Shown here: positions 36,056 to 43,918 of the stretch, piece after piece
Position numbering within the stretch: the first letter of the stretch is position 1
Layout of the letters: every line of letters begins with the position of its first letter
NCBI RefSeq assembly: GCF_003182135.1
Contig: NZ_QGTL01000001.1
Coordinates: 1-64,000, forward strand
Reading direction: 5' to 3'
DNA length: 64,000 nucleotides
Source: Nocardia neocaledoniensis
GTDB taxonomy: Bacteria; Actinomycetota; Actinomycetes; Mycobacteriales; Mycobacteriaceae
The notes under the pieces: generated by a model
What the model saw: only the letters and a program-made list of their open reading frames with translations
What the model was told of the DNA's origin: nothing
Database searches by the model: none
Position numbers and translations under genes: made by a program

Positions 36056-37561
36056 TCAGTGGTGCAGCTCACCCCGGGTCTCGGTCGTCATCGCGCGGGC
36101 GCCACGGGCCGACCGCCAGGCCAGCGCGGCCATCGCGAGGAGCAGCAGCGCGCCACCGGTCGTGGCCACGTGCATGCCGCTGACGAACGACTCGCGCGCC
36201 GCGGCCACCAGGCCGCTGTCGCCGTTCGCGTGCAGGATCGTCTCGCCGAGGGTGTCACCGAAGTCGCCGCCGGAGCGGAAGACCAGCGCGGCCACCGATC
36301 CCAGCAGTGCCAGGCCGAGCGAGTTGCCCAGTTCGAAGCTGGTCTCGGAGATGCCCACCGCGGATCCGGCCCGCTCGGCGGGCACCGCCGACACCGCGAC
36401 GTCCGACACCAGTGTGAACGAGATGCCGTAGCCGATGCCCGCGATCATCGAGCCGAGGATGTACCAGGGCAGGCCACCGTCGACCCCGACGCCGAGCAGC
36501 ATCAGGTTGCCCACGGCCGACATCACCAGCGCGAGGGTGAAGGTCGCCCGCACCCCGAGCGCCTGCCCGACCTTCGCGCCGCTCATCGAGAACACGAACA
36601 CCGCGACCGCCATCGGGATGCCGAGCAGGGCCGCCTGCAGCGGATCACGCCCGGTGACCGACTGCAGGTAGATGCTGGTCAGGTAGCTCATCGCGGCCAG
36701 CGACATCATCCCGACCAGGCTCGCGCCGATCGCGACCCGGAACAGCGGCCGGGTGAACAGGCTCAGGTCGAGCAGCGGTTCGGCCAGGCTGCGCTGCCTG
36801 CGCACGAACACCACCAGCACGACGACGCCGACCGCGGCGATCACCACCGAGGCGAGGTCGAAGCCCTCCGCCGCCAGGTGCTTGATGCCGTAGACCACCG
36901 GCAGGATGCCCGCGATGGACAGCGCGACGCTGGGCAGATCGAGCGGGCCGAGCGCGGTGGACCGGTGCTCGGGCAGCAGGATCGGACCGAAGATCAGCAG
37001 GATCGCCAGCACGGGGATGTTGATCAGGAACACCGAGCCCCACCAGAAGTGGTGCAGCAGCAGCCCGCCGATGATCGGGCCGACCGCCGAGCCGCCGGCG
37101 AAGAACGCGGTCCACACACCGATCGCGGTGGCGCGCCTGCGGGCGTCGGGGAACAGGCTCGAGATGAGCGCCAGGCTCGACGGCAGCAGCGTCGCGCCGC
37201 CGATGCCCATCAGCACGCGCGCGGCGATGAGGATCTCGGCGCTGGGCGCGAACGCGGCGAGCACGGAGGCGAGGCCGAACAGGGAGGCGCCGAGGAGCAG
37301 GATGTTGCGGCGGCCGATCCGGTCGCCGAGATTGCCCATCGTGATGAGCAGGCCCGCCAGCATGAAGCCGTAGATGTCGAGGATCCAGAGCTGTTGGGAG
37401 GCACTGGGATCCAGGTCGGCCGTGAGCGTCGGCATGGCGAGGAACAGCACCGAGATGTCCATCGACACCAGCAGCACCGGGAGCAGCAGCACGCCGAGGC
37501 CGAGCCACGCGCGGCGTCCACCGGCGGCTGCGGTGGGCACCGCCGGTTCCAGCTTCGTCAT
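36056..37561 (-). CDS. MFS multidrug exporter (DHA2/EmrB-QacA type)
   Basis: A 501-residue drug:proton antiporter with 14 predicted membrane segments. Motif A is GNLGDRIGRRN and motif C-like is GGSAVGPIIGGLLLHHFWWGSVFLINIP. Overall it resembles SmvA/LfrA-type exporters of quaternary ammonium and other cationic drugs. It is divergent from a TetR gene with two similar palindromes between the start codons. The minus-strand transcript may run on into ureF. Confidence 0.9.
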   Translation of the reverse strand: MTKLEPAVPTAAAGGRRAWLGLGVLLLPVLLVSMDISVLFLAMPTLTADLDPSASQQLWILDIYGFMLAGLLITMGNLGDRIGRRNILLLGASLFGLASVLAAFAPSAEILIAARVLMGIGGATLLPSSLALISSLFPDARRRATAIGVWTAFFAGGSAVGPIIGGLLLHHFWWGSVFLINIPVLAILLIFGPILLPEHRSTALGPLDLPSVALSIAGILPVVYGIKHLAAEGFDLASVVIAAVGVVVLVVFVRRQRSLAEPLLDLSLFTRPLFRVAIGASLVGMMSLAAMSYLTSIYLQSVTGRDPLQAALLGIPMAVAVFVFSMSGAKVGQALGVRATFTLALVMSAVGNLMLLGVGVDGGLPWYILGSMIAGIGYGISFTLVSDVAVSAVPAERAGSAVGISETSFELGNSLGLALLGSVAALVFRSGGDFGDTLGETILHANGDSGLVAAARESFVSGMHVATTGGALLLLAMAALAWRSARGARAMTTETRGELHH

Positions 37562-37583
37562 TCCGACATCCTTCCAGGGGTTT

Positions 37584-37598
37584 GCGTACGCCGTACGC
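37584..37598. promoter_or_regulatory. Operator copy 1 between MFS and TetR genes
   Basis: GCGTACGCCGTACGC is an inverted repeat, GCGTAC and GTACGC around a 3-base centre. It is matched by a second copy 22 bases away. It lies just upstream of the MFS start codon at 37561 and is the likely binding site of the divergent TetR protein. Confidence 0.6.
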
Positions 37599-37605
37599 GG
37601 GGAAC

Positions 37606-37620
37606 GGGTACAGTGTACGC
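37606..37620. promoter_or_regulatory. Operator copy 2 between MFS and TetR genes
   Basis: GGGTACAGTGTACGC shares the frame G-x-GTAC-N3-GTACGC with copy 1. The centres are 22 bases apart, two helical turns, which would place two repressor dimers on the same DNA face. Confidence 0.6.
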
Positions 37621-37652
37621 ATGTCCGGGGGTCATGGAAAGTGAATCATGGG

Positions 37653-38339
37653 ATGACTGACGCGAAGCTCACACGTACCGCGATCGTCGACGTAGCGATC
37701 ACCCTCGCCGACGCCGACGGGCTCGACGCGGTCTCGATGCGGCGCATCGCCGAGCGGCTCGAGGTCGGCACCATGTCGCTGTATCGGCACGTGACCAACA
37801 AGGACGAGCTGATCGCCGCGATGACCGACGAGATCGCGGCCCGGCATCCCTATCCCGATCCGGCGGGCCGGGGCTGGACCTGGCGCGACCGCGTGCGCAT
37901 CGCGGCACAGATCGATTGGGAGCTCTACCAGCAGCATCCGTGGGTGCTGCTCACCTTCGCGGTGCCCCGCTACAGCTTCGGCCCGCAGGGCCTCAACAGC
38001 CTCGCGTGGCTGGTGGCGGGTCTGCGCGAGCTGGACGTGTCGGTGCGCGAGGCCACCACGATGGCCTTCACGGTGTGGAACTACATCTCCGGCGCGAGCC
38101 TGCCCGTCGTCGGCGGCGCGCTGCTCACCGAGAAGCGCACCGCCACCGACGACACGAACGGACTGCGCGACCTGCTCGAGGGCACCCCGTCGTTCCCGGT
38201 GCCACCCGCGCTGGCCGAGCTCAACGGCGCCGGGGTGAGCGAACTGACCTCGGAGGACCTGCTGTTCCTCGGCCTGGACGCGCTGTGCGACGGATTCGCC
38301 GCCCGCGCCGACCGCAAACAGCGGCCGATGGCGGGCTGA
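37653..38339 (+). CDS. TetR-family repressor of the MFS exporter (TetR C-terminal class 1)
   Basis: A 228-residue regulator. The HTH runs from AIVDVAITLADADGLDAVSMRRIAERLEVGTMSLYRHVTNKDEL. The C-terminal domain begins RDRVRIAAQIDWELYQQHPWVLL, characteristic of the tetracycline-repressor-type C domain found beside MFS pumps. ATG 37653 is chosen, and the in-frame GTG 37641 is possible. A short frame MSGGHGK starts at 37621 and overlaps this region. Divergence from the exporter and the twin operators indicate substrate-induced derepression of the pump. Confidence 0.88.
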   Translation: MTDAKLTRTAIVDVAITLADADGLDAVSMRRIAERLEVGTMSLYRHVTNKDELIAAMTDEIAARHPYPDPAGRGWTWRDRVRIAAQIDWELYQQHPWVLLTFAVPRYSFGPQGLNSLAWLVAGLRELDVSVREATTMAFTVWNYISGASLPVVGGALLTEKRTATDDTNGLRDLLEGTPSFPVPPALAELNGAGVSELTSEDLLFLGLDALCDGFAARADRKQRPMAG

Positions 38340-38348
38340 CCACACCGC

Positions 38349-38379
38349 TTGACCTCAACCGTCATTCAGGTTGAACGAT
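38349..38379 (+). promoter_or_regulatory. Candidate MerR-type promoter with 19-bp spacer
   Basis: TTGACC (38349-38354) and AACGAT (38374-38379) are separated by 19 bases, longer than normal. A perfect dyad, TCAACC-N8-GGTTGA (38355-38374), fills the spacer. This geometry is the hallmark of promoters that MerR-family activators twist into shape. Transcription would begin at about 38386, the ATG of the oxidoreductase gene, giving a leaderless mRNA. No merR gene is adjacent. Confidence 0.5.
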
Positions 38380-38385
38380 GTGGGC

Positions 38386-39366
38386 ATGCACGCGATCAGA
38401 CTGCACGAATTCGGTCCGGCCACGAACCTGCGCTACGAGACCGTCCCCGATCCCGAACCCGCCGCCGGTCAGGTGCGCATCGCCGTCGCGGCCAGCGGTG
38501 TGCACCTGGTCGACACCGCGCTGCGCCGTGGGGAGCCGGGGCCGTTTCCGGTGCCCGCCTTGCCGACGGTGCCGGGGCGCGAGGTCGCCGGGACCGTCGA
38601 CCGGGTGGGCGATGGTGTCGCTCCAGGTCTGCTCGGTCGAGCGGTCGTCACCCATCTCGGCGCCGCGCCCGGCGGATACGCCGAGCTGGCGGTGGCCGAC
38701 GCCGATCGCCTGCTGACCATCCCCGACGGCGTCTCCCCCGGCGCGGCCGTCGCCATGATCGGCACCGGCCGCACCACCCTCGGCATCCTGCTGTTCACCG
38801 ATCTCGACGCCGACAGTGTCGCGGTGGTGACCGCCGCGGCCGGCGGCATCGGCACCCTGCTCGTGCAGTACGCCAAGGCGATGGGCGCCACCGTGGTCGG
38901 GCTCGCCGGCGGGCCCGCGAAGGTGCGCCGGGTCGAGGCCAACGGCGCCGACATCGCCGTGGACTACACCGCCACCGACTGGCCCGACCAGGTCCGCGTC
39001 CGCCTCGGCGGACGCACCGCGACCGATGTGTTCGACGGTGTCGGCGGCGCGAACGGCGCGGCCGCGGTCGACCTGCTCGGCCCGGGCGGCACCCACCTGA
39101 TCTTCGGCTGGTCCAGCGGCGCCGAAACCGTCCTGGACCCGGCGACTCTCGCGCCCCGGCGCATCGCCTCCCGCTCCGTCCTCGGACCCCCGATGATCGA
39201 ACGCGCGGGCGGTGATCTCCTGCCCCTCTCCCGCCGCGCCCTCGACCTCGCCGCCGAAGGCGTCTTCACGCCCGCCCTCACCGAGTTCCGCCTCGCCGAG
39301 GCGGCCCGGGCCCACGAGGCCCTCGAATCCCGCGCCACCACAGGGAAAGTCGTCCTGGTCCCCTGA
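38386..39366 (+). CDS. MDR-superfamily quinone oxidoreductase-like enzyme
   Basis: A 326-residue NADPH-dependent medium-chain reductase without the structural-zinc cysteines, so of the quinone reductase/enoyl reductase branch. It begins MHAIRLHEFGPATNLRYETV. The substrate domain contains VPGREVAGTVDRVGDGV. The nucleotide site is AVVTAAAGGIGTLLVQYAKAMGATVVGL, and the end SRATTGKVVLVP is typical. Such enzymes reduce quinones, enones or aldehydes. The MerR-like promoter suggests induction by a reactive electrophile. ATG 38386 coincides with the predicted transcript start. Confidence 0.88.
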   Translation: MHAIRLHEFGPATNLRYETVPDPEPAAGQVRIAVAASGVHLVDTALRRGEPGPFPVPALPTVPGREVAGTVDRVGDGVAPGLLGRAVVTHLGAAPGGYAELAVADADRLLTIPDGVSPGAAVAMIGTGRTTLGILLFTDLDADSVAVVTAAAGGIGTLLVQYAKAMGATVVGLAGGPAKVRRVEANGADIAVDYTATDWPDQVRVRLGGRTATDVFDGVGGANGAAAVDLLGPGGTHLIFGWSSGAETVLDPATLAPRRIASRSVLGPPMIERAGGDLLPLSRRALDLAAEGVFTPALTEFRLAEAARAHEALESRATTGKVVLVP

Positions 39367-39401
39367 CCCGGGTCGCGCGGGCCATGGGGAAGACTGGTCG
39401 C

Positions 39402-40067
39402 ATGACGGACGCGCGGGAACCCGCAGATCGTCGGCTCGCCGCCGAAGCCCTGGCCGCGAACGATCCGACCGGATGGTTCGAACCGCTCTACGCCGAGGCC
39501 GCGGCGGGTTCCGCGCCCGTCCCGTGGGACCGCCCCGACCCGAATCCCCTGCTGGTGGACTGGTTCGCCGGCCATCCGACGCCGCAGGGCACGCGCGCGC
39601 TGGTCATCGGCTGCGGCTTCGGCACCGACGCCGAATTCGTCGCCGCGCGGGGATCGCGAACCACCGCCTTCGACATCTCGCCCACCGCGATCCGCGGCGC
39701 CCGCGCCCGCCACCCCGCGTCGCCGGTCACCTACCAGGTCGCCGACCTGCTGAACCCGCCCGCCGACTGGACGGCGGCCTTCGACCTGGTGATCGAATCC
39801 ATCACCGTGCAATCCCTGCCGCCCGCTGTCCGCGAGCCCGCCACCGCCGCCCTGCGCACCTTTCTGGCACCCGGCGCGACCCTGCTCGTCATCGCCGACA
39901 TCGCCGGCGCACCCCTGCCCGGCCCACCGTGGCCCCTCACCCCGGAAGACATCGACGCCATCGCCACCCCCGACCTCACTCCGGTCCGCGTCGAACGCCT
40001 CCCCCGCCCCGACCTCCCCGGCCGCCACCGCTGGCGCGCCGAATTCCGCCGGGCGGCGGCCTCCTAG
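39402..40067 (+). CDS. Class I SAM-dependent methyltransferase
   Basis: A 221-residue methyltransferase resembling the thiopurine-methyltransferase-like group. W-F-E-P-L-Y and PVPWDRPDPNPLL precede the SAM motif ALVIGCGFGTDAEFVAARG. D in TAFDISPTAI binds the SAM ribose, and VIESITVQSLPPAVREPA follows. It lies 35 bases behind the oxidoreductase and may be cotranscribed. The substrate, possibly a thiol, halide or other small xenobiotic, is unknown. Confidence 0.8.
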   Translation: MTDAREPADRRLAAEALAANDPTGWFEPLYAEAAAGSAPVPWDRPDPNPLLVDWFAGHPTPQGTRALVIGCGFGTDAEFVAARGSRTTAFDISPTAIRGARARHPASPVTYQVADLLNPPADWTAAFDLVIESITVQSLPPAVREPATAALRTFLAPGATLLVIADIAGAPLPGPPWPLTPEDIDAIATPDLTPVRVERLPRPDLPGRHRWRAEFRRAAAS

Positions 40068-40151
40068 TTCGGTGCCCGGCCTGACGTAGCATGCTCTCGG
40101 CGCGCCGGTGTCGCGGTGGCGCGGAGTTCGGCGGATGGGCGGGGACCCGTG

Positions 40152-41360
40152 ATGGACATGGCAGTGGCGGCGATCGAGGACTCGGGCAACATCGTGGTCG
40201 CGCCGGGAACCTTGCCGGACAACGACTTACCCGGCACCTTCTTCGGCGCCACGATCTCGCCGGAGGAACTCGTCGCCGGCACCGTCGATCTCACGCGGAA
40301 GACCGTGTACCTGTGCGGTGACGTGTCCGCGATCAGCGCGCGGCACGTGCGCACGGCCGCCCGGGTGTTCGTCGTGCGGGAACTGTCGAACGGTCCGCGC
40401 GAGGACGAGTCGTGGCCCGTCGTCGACAGCGGCCGGGTCCCGGTCCGCGTGCACGATGTCGGCGTGTACTACCGCCGCTTCTTCGATCTCGGGGCCGATC
40501 ACTTCGGGCGGATCCGCGCGGAGCACACGTTCCAGTCGCTGACCGAGTCCACGAAACCGGGGACGGCCCATCGCCGCGGGATCTACCTGAGCCCCGTCAC
40601 ACGCGACGGCGACGCGCTGCGGTTCCGTCTGCTGCGGTGTTCGACGAACCTGTCGGGGCCCACCGAGGGGTTCCGCCCGACCGATACGAGCATCGTCGAC
40701 GCGCTGAACCGCGAGGCCGACACCGTCTTCCGCGACCACGCGCGGCTCGATCACGTGCTCGCCCAGATCTATCACAACACCCCGGCCACGGCCGACAGCA
40801 AGCAGTCCAAGGCGAAGATCTCGGCGCACGCCGACAAGACCAAGGACATGCCGGCCAACGGCATCATGGCGTTCTGCACCTTCTACGACGGGCTGGACGC
40901 GCTGCGTCCACTGCCGGAGGACCCTTTCGACTACGGGCTGCGCCGGACCAGTGGACTCACCGGTCTCCGCTTCCGCCTGAAGAATCCGGCCGACGAGCGG
41001 CCAGGGCGCCCTGCACAGTTCCGCCTGACGCTCTACCCCGGTTCGGTCTTCTTCATGCCGCTGACGACCAATCGCCTGTACACCCACGAGATCCAGCCCT
41101 CGACGCTGGACGCCGCCGTGCTGCCGACGCGCCTCGGCTACGTGGTGCGCTGCTCGAAAACCGAGGCCGTGCACCGCAACGGCCGGACCTTCCTCGCGCA
41201 CGACGGCACGCTGGTGCCGCTGGAGCCGCCCACCGAGGCGGGCATGGACGAGTTGCGCCGGCTGTACGCCGAGGAGAACAGGACCACCTCCGTCATCGAC
41301 TACGGCGACCGGTTCCGCTTCAGCATGAACGCGGGAGACTACCGTGCGCCCCGCCCCTGA
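40152..41360 (+). CDS. Fe(II)/2-oxoglutarate oxygenase-like protein A
   Basis: A 402-residue protein of unassigned family. The C-terminal half carries what looks like the metal and co-substrate residues of 2-oxoglutarate oxygenases. These are H226-A-D228 in KISAHADKTKDMP, distal H312 in LYTHEIQPS, and R333 in YVVRCSKTEAVHR, set in a plausible jelly-roll (FRLTLYPGSVFFMPLTTN). The first 200 residues have no clear match. The next gene has the same H-x-D, H, R pattern and the same R-x-S-K-T motif, and starts 17 bases before this one stops. AlkB or Tet/JBP relatives are possible models. Substrate is unknown. GTG 40116 is an alternative start. Confidence 0.6.
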   Translation: MDMAVAAIEDSGNIVVAPGTLPDNDLPGTFFGATISPEELVAGTVDLTRKTVYLCGDVSAISARHVRTAARVFVVRELSNGPREDESWPVVDSGRVPVRVHDVGVYYRRFFDLGADHFGRIRAEHTFQSLTESTKPGTAHRRGIYLSPVTRDGDALRFRLLRCSTNLSGPTEGFRPTDTSIVDALNREADTVFRDHARLDHVLAQIYHNTPATADSKQSKAKISAHADKTKDMPANGIMAFCTFYDGLDALRPLPEDPFDYGLRRTSGLTGLRFRLKNPADERPGRPAQFRLTLYPGSVFFMPLTTNRLYTHEIQPSTLDAAVLPTRLGYVVRCSKTEAVHRNGRTFLAHDGTLVPLEPPTEAGMDELRRLYAEENRTTSVIDYGDRFRFSMNAGDYRAPRP

Positions 41361-42105
41361 CCTCCGGGACGCGATCGTCTCCTACCCCGTACCGACCGAG
41401 CGCGACCTCTTCGCCGAGCTCGCTGCCTCGGCGGCGCTGGAAGCGCTGGGACGAGGCCGCAGCGGTACCACGCTCACCAAAGTCGATGCGGCGGGCGGTG
41501 TTCCGCTCGTTCGCACCACCACCCGGTACCGCGATCCGGCGCAGCGTTTCCAACCCGTGCACGACCACCTGGCCGAGCGGATCCAGGCGCTGGCCGAGGT
41601 CCCGGTGGCCTTCGACAACGCGCTCCTCGAGATCTACACCAACGACTACGCCACCATGGGCAGCCACTGCGATCAAGCCCTCGACCTGGCCGACGACTCC
41701 TTCATCGCCGTCTTCTCGTGCTATCGCGAGCCCGTCGCCGTCCCGCCGAGGAAGCTGGTCGTCACGCAGAAGGGCTCCGGCGAGAAGGTCGAGATCCCTC
41801 TCGCCCATCACAGCGCCGTCGTCTTCTCCGTCGCCGCCAACCGGCGTCTCCGGCACAAGATCGTCCTCGACGCCCCGGCAGCGGCGAACGAGTGGCTCGG
41901 TGTGACCTTCCGAACGTCCAAGACCCACGTGCGATTTCACGACGGGCACGCGTACCTGCCCGGAGGCGAACGTCTCACCGCGGCCGACGAGGATCAGCGG
42001 CAGGAGTTCTACCGGCTACGCCGACGCGAGAACCAGGAAACGGACTTCACCTATCCCCCGTTGACCTACACCGTCAGCGACGGCGATCTCCTCCCACCCC
42101 GATAG
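41344..42105 (+). CDS. Fe(II)/2-oxoglutarate oxygenase-like protein B
   Basis: A 253-residue companion of the preceding gene, overlapping it by 17 bases. The candidate catalytic set is H108-C-D110 in MGSHCDQALDLADDSF, distal H171 in RRLRHKIVLDAP and R190 in GVTFRTSKTHVRFHDG. The core strands FIAVFSCYRE and AVVFSVAANRRL fit a double-stranded beta-helix. The shared R-x-S-K-T segment indicates it is a divergent paralogue of protein A, so the two may form a heterodimer or act on one substrate in sequence. GTG 41344 is the only reasonable start. I cannot name the reaction. Confidence 0.6.
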   Translation: MRPAPDLRDAIVSYPVPTERDLFAELAASAALEALGRGRSGTTLTKVDAAGGVPLVRTTTRYRDPAQRFQPVHDHLAERIQALAEVPVAFDNALLEIYTNDYATMGSHCDQALDLADDSFIAVFSCYREPVAVPPRKLVVTQKGSGEKVEIPLAHHSAVVFSVAANRRLRHKIVLDAPAAANEWLGVTFRTSKTHVRFHDGHAYLPGGERLTAADEDQRQEFYRLRRRENQETDFTYPPLTYTVSDGDLLPPR

Positions 42106-42120
42106 CGCGGACCCGCTATC
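42101..42120. terminator. Short hairpin spanning two convergent stop codons
   Basis: GATAGCG, a 6-base loop and CGCTATC form a perfect stem that contains the TAG of the oxygenase-like gene (42103-42105) and the TAG of the DUF418 gene on the other strand (42116-42118). It probably acts as a compact bidirectional terminator. Confidence 0.55.
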
Positions 42121-43330
42121 CACCCTGGACGGCAACAGGTTCCGCGGGCCGCCGCCAGGCGGGGATCGTGCGATAGGTGGCGGCGCGCAGGACCCACTCG
42201 ACCGGGCCGTAGGCGTGGCCGCGCAGCCACCAGGCGCTGAGGGCGAGCTGGGCGGCGAAGGTGAGCAGGGCGACGCCGATGACGGCCAGGGGCGGGAGAT
42301 CGTCGGCGAGGGCGAAACCGTAGCCGGTATAGACGATCATCAGCACGACCGACTGGCCGATGTAGTTGGTGGCGGCCATCCGGCCCGCGGGAGCGAGCAG
42401 GCCGAGGTACCGGCCCGTGCGCGGCAGGTGAACCAGGCGCAGGATCGCGGCGAGGTAGGCGAAGGTCATGGCGGGGGCGACCAGGTACTGCGCGCCGTGC
42501 AGCAGCGGTGGGTCCCACCAGTGCATGAGCTGGCCGAAGGTCATGGCCGAGATCGGCACGCCGAGACCGAATCCGATCAGCATCGCGCGAGAAGACCAGC
42601 GGCGCAGGGTCTCCGGATCCTCGAAGAGCTTGCGGTTGCCCGCCGTCATCCCGAGCAGGAACATCGCCAGGCTCGGCAGGCCCTGACTGAACCAGATCAG
42701 GAACAGCCAGATCGGGGCGATGGCGGTCTGAGCGGCGAAGGTGTCGGCGAAGCCGCCGGTGTAGTCGGCCGACAGCTTCGGCAGGTCGAAGAACTCGCCG
42801 AGCCCGAGGATGCCGACCTCGCTGCCGGGCAGGAACGCCCACACCGACCACAGGGTGTACAGCACGATCGCGGTGACGATCGCGGTGCGCGCCTTCTTTT
42901 TCCGCAGCGCGATCAGCAGCAGGCACAGCACCGCGTACAGGGTGAGGATGTCACCGATCCACAGGAAGTAGACGTGCAGGAGCCCGATCAGGAACAGGGC
43001 GCCGCACCGCCGCAGCAACCGCCGGGTCGGCGCCACCCCCGCGCGCTCGGCCGCGGCGATCTGCAGCGTGAACGAGTACCCGAACAGGAACGCGAACAGC
43101 AGATAGAAGCGGCCGGTGAACAGCGCGTCGACGCTCGCCCGCACCACCTGGTCGACGGTCCCGTCGAACACCGAGACCGGCTTGTCCCGGGTGCCGACCA
43201 CCGACCAGAGCGTGGTCGCGACGATCGCGTTGGTGATCAGGATGCCGAACAGCGCGAACCCGCGCAGGATGTCGACCTCGGCGAGGCGGCGACCCGAAGG
43301 GGGTGCGGAAGAGCGTGTTCCGGCGGTCAT
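42116..43330 (-). CDS. DUF418 family membrane protein (YeiB-like)
   Basis: A 404-residue membrane protein with about ten hydrophobic helices. The start RRLAEVDILRGFALFGILITNAI and the segment FYLLFAFLFGYSFTLQI are the DUF418/YeiB signatures. The C-terminal DUF418 domain contains LLAPAGRMAATNYIGQSVVLMIVYTGYGF and ends with FAAQLALSAWWLRGHAYGPVEWVLR. Related proteins are thought to be acyltransferase-3-like, but their role is unknown. ATG 43330 gives the standard N-terminus. Confidence 0.88.
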   Translation of the reverse strand: MTAGTRSSAPPSGRRLAEVDILRGFALFGILITNAIVATTLWSVVGTRDKPVSVFDGTVDQVVRASVDALFTGRFYLLFAFLFGYSFTLQIAAAERAGVAPTRRLLRRCGALFLIGLLHVYFLWIGDILTLYAVLCLLLIALRKKKARTAIVTAIVLYTLWSVWAFLPGSEVGILGLGEFFDLPKLSADYTGGFADTFAAQTAIAPIWLFLIWFSQGLPSLAMFLLGMTAGNRKLFEDPETLRRWSSRAMLIGFGLGVPISAMTFGQLMHWWDPPLLHGAQYLVAPAMTFAYLAAILRLVHLPRTGRYLGLLAPAGRMAATNYIGQSVVLMIVYTGYGFALADDLPPLAVIGVALLTFAAQLALSAWWLRGHAYGPVEWVLRAATYRTIPAWRRPAEPVAVQGG

Positions 43331-43459
43331 GCACCGAGGGTAGGCGCGCCGACCGGCTCGGCTCGTCCACCGCGAGAGCGATTTCCCCGCCCCTCCGTGG
43401 TCCCTCCCACATCCGTCTCGCGGCGTATTGACATCGGCCCGAGCGCCTAGAATCCGGAC

Positions 43460-43849
43460 GTGCACACTCCTGTCCCGCCGCGCCCCGAACTGGTCGCCGC
43501 CGTCGAATCCCTGCACGTCGATCTCGCGCACTGGCTGGGTTCGGAGGCGCCCGACGAGGTCTTCGACCGTTTCGCCGCCGCGCAGCATCCGGCGTTCACC
43601 ATGGTCACCACCGCGGGCACGGTGCTCGCGCGCGAGGAACTGCTGACCGGTCTGCGCGGCGCGCGCAACGCCCGTCCCGGCCTCGTCATCGACATCACCG
43701 AGGTGGAGAGCGTCGTCGACGAGGCGATGATCGTGCTCCGGTTCCTCGAGACCCATCGCGTCGGCGCCACGGCCGAGTCGCGCCGGGTCACCGCCGTGCT
43801 CGACCGCGACCTGCGCTGGCGCAGCGTGCACGAAACGCCGCTGCCCTGA
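43460..43849 (+). CDS. SnoaL/DUF4440-like (NTF2-fold) protein
   Basis: A 129-residue protein whose pattern fits the cone-shaped NTF2 fold: helices LVAAVESLHVDLAHWL and DEVFDRFAAAQHPAF, then strands FTMVTTAGTVLAREELL, LVIDITEVESVVDEAMIVLRFLE and RVTAVLDRDLRWRSVHE. Members range from polyketide cyclases to inactive ligand-binding proteins. No catalytic residues can be assigned. The start is GTG 43460. It lies about 70 bases ahead of an MDR oxidoreductase gene. Confidence 0.68.
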   Translation: MHTPVPPRPELVAAVESLHVDLAHWLGSEAPDEVFDRFAAAQHPAFTMVTTAGTVLAREELLTGLRGARNARPGLVIDITEVESVVDEAMIVLRFLETHRVGATAESRRVTAVLDRDLRWRSVHETPLP

Positions 43850-43918
43850 TCGAGGCCGCCGCGGTGCCACAATGGGAGCCGACTCGGGCGGGGACACGCG
43901 ACCACCACGGAGGCCCAG

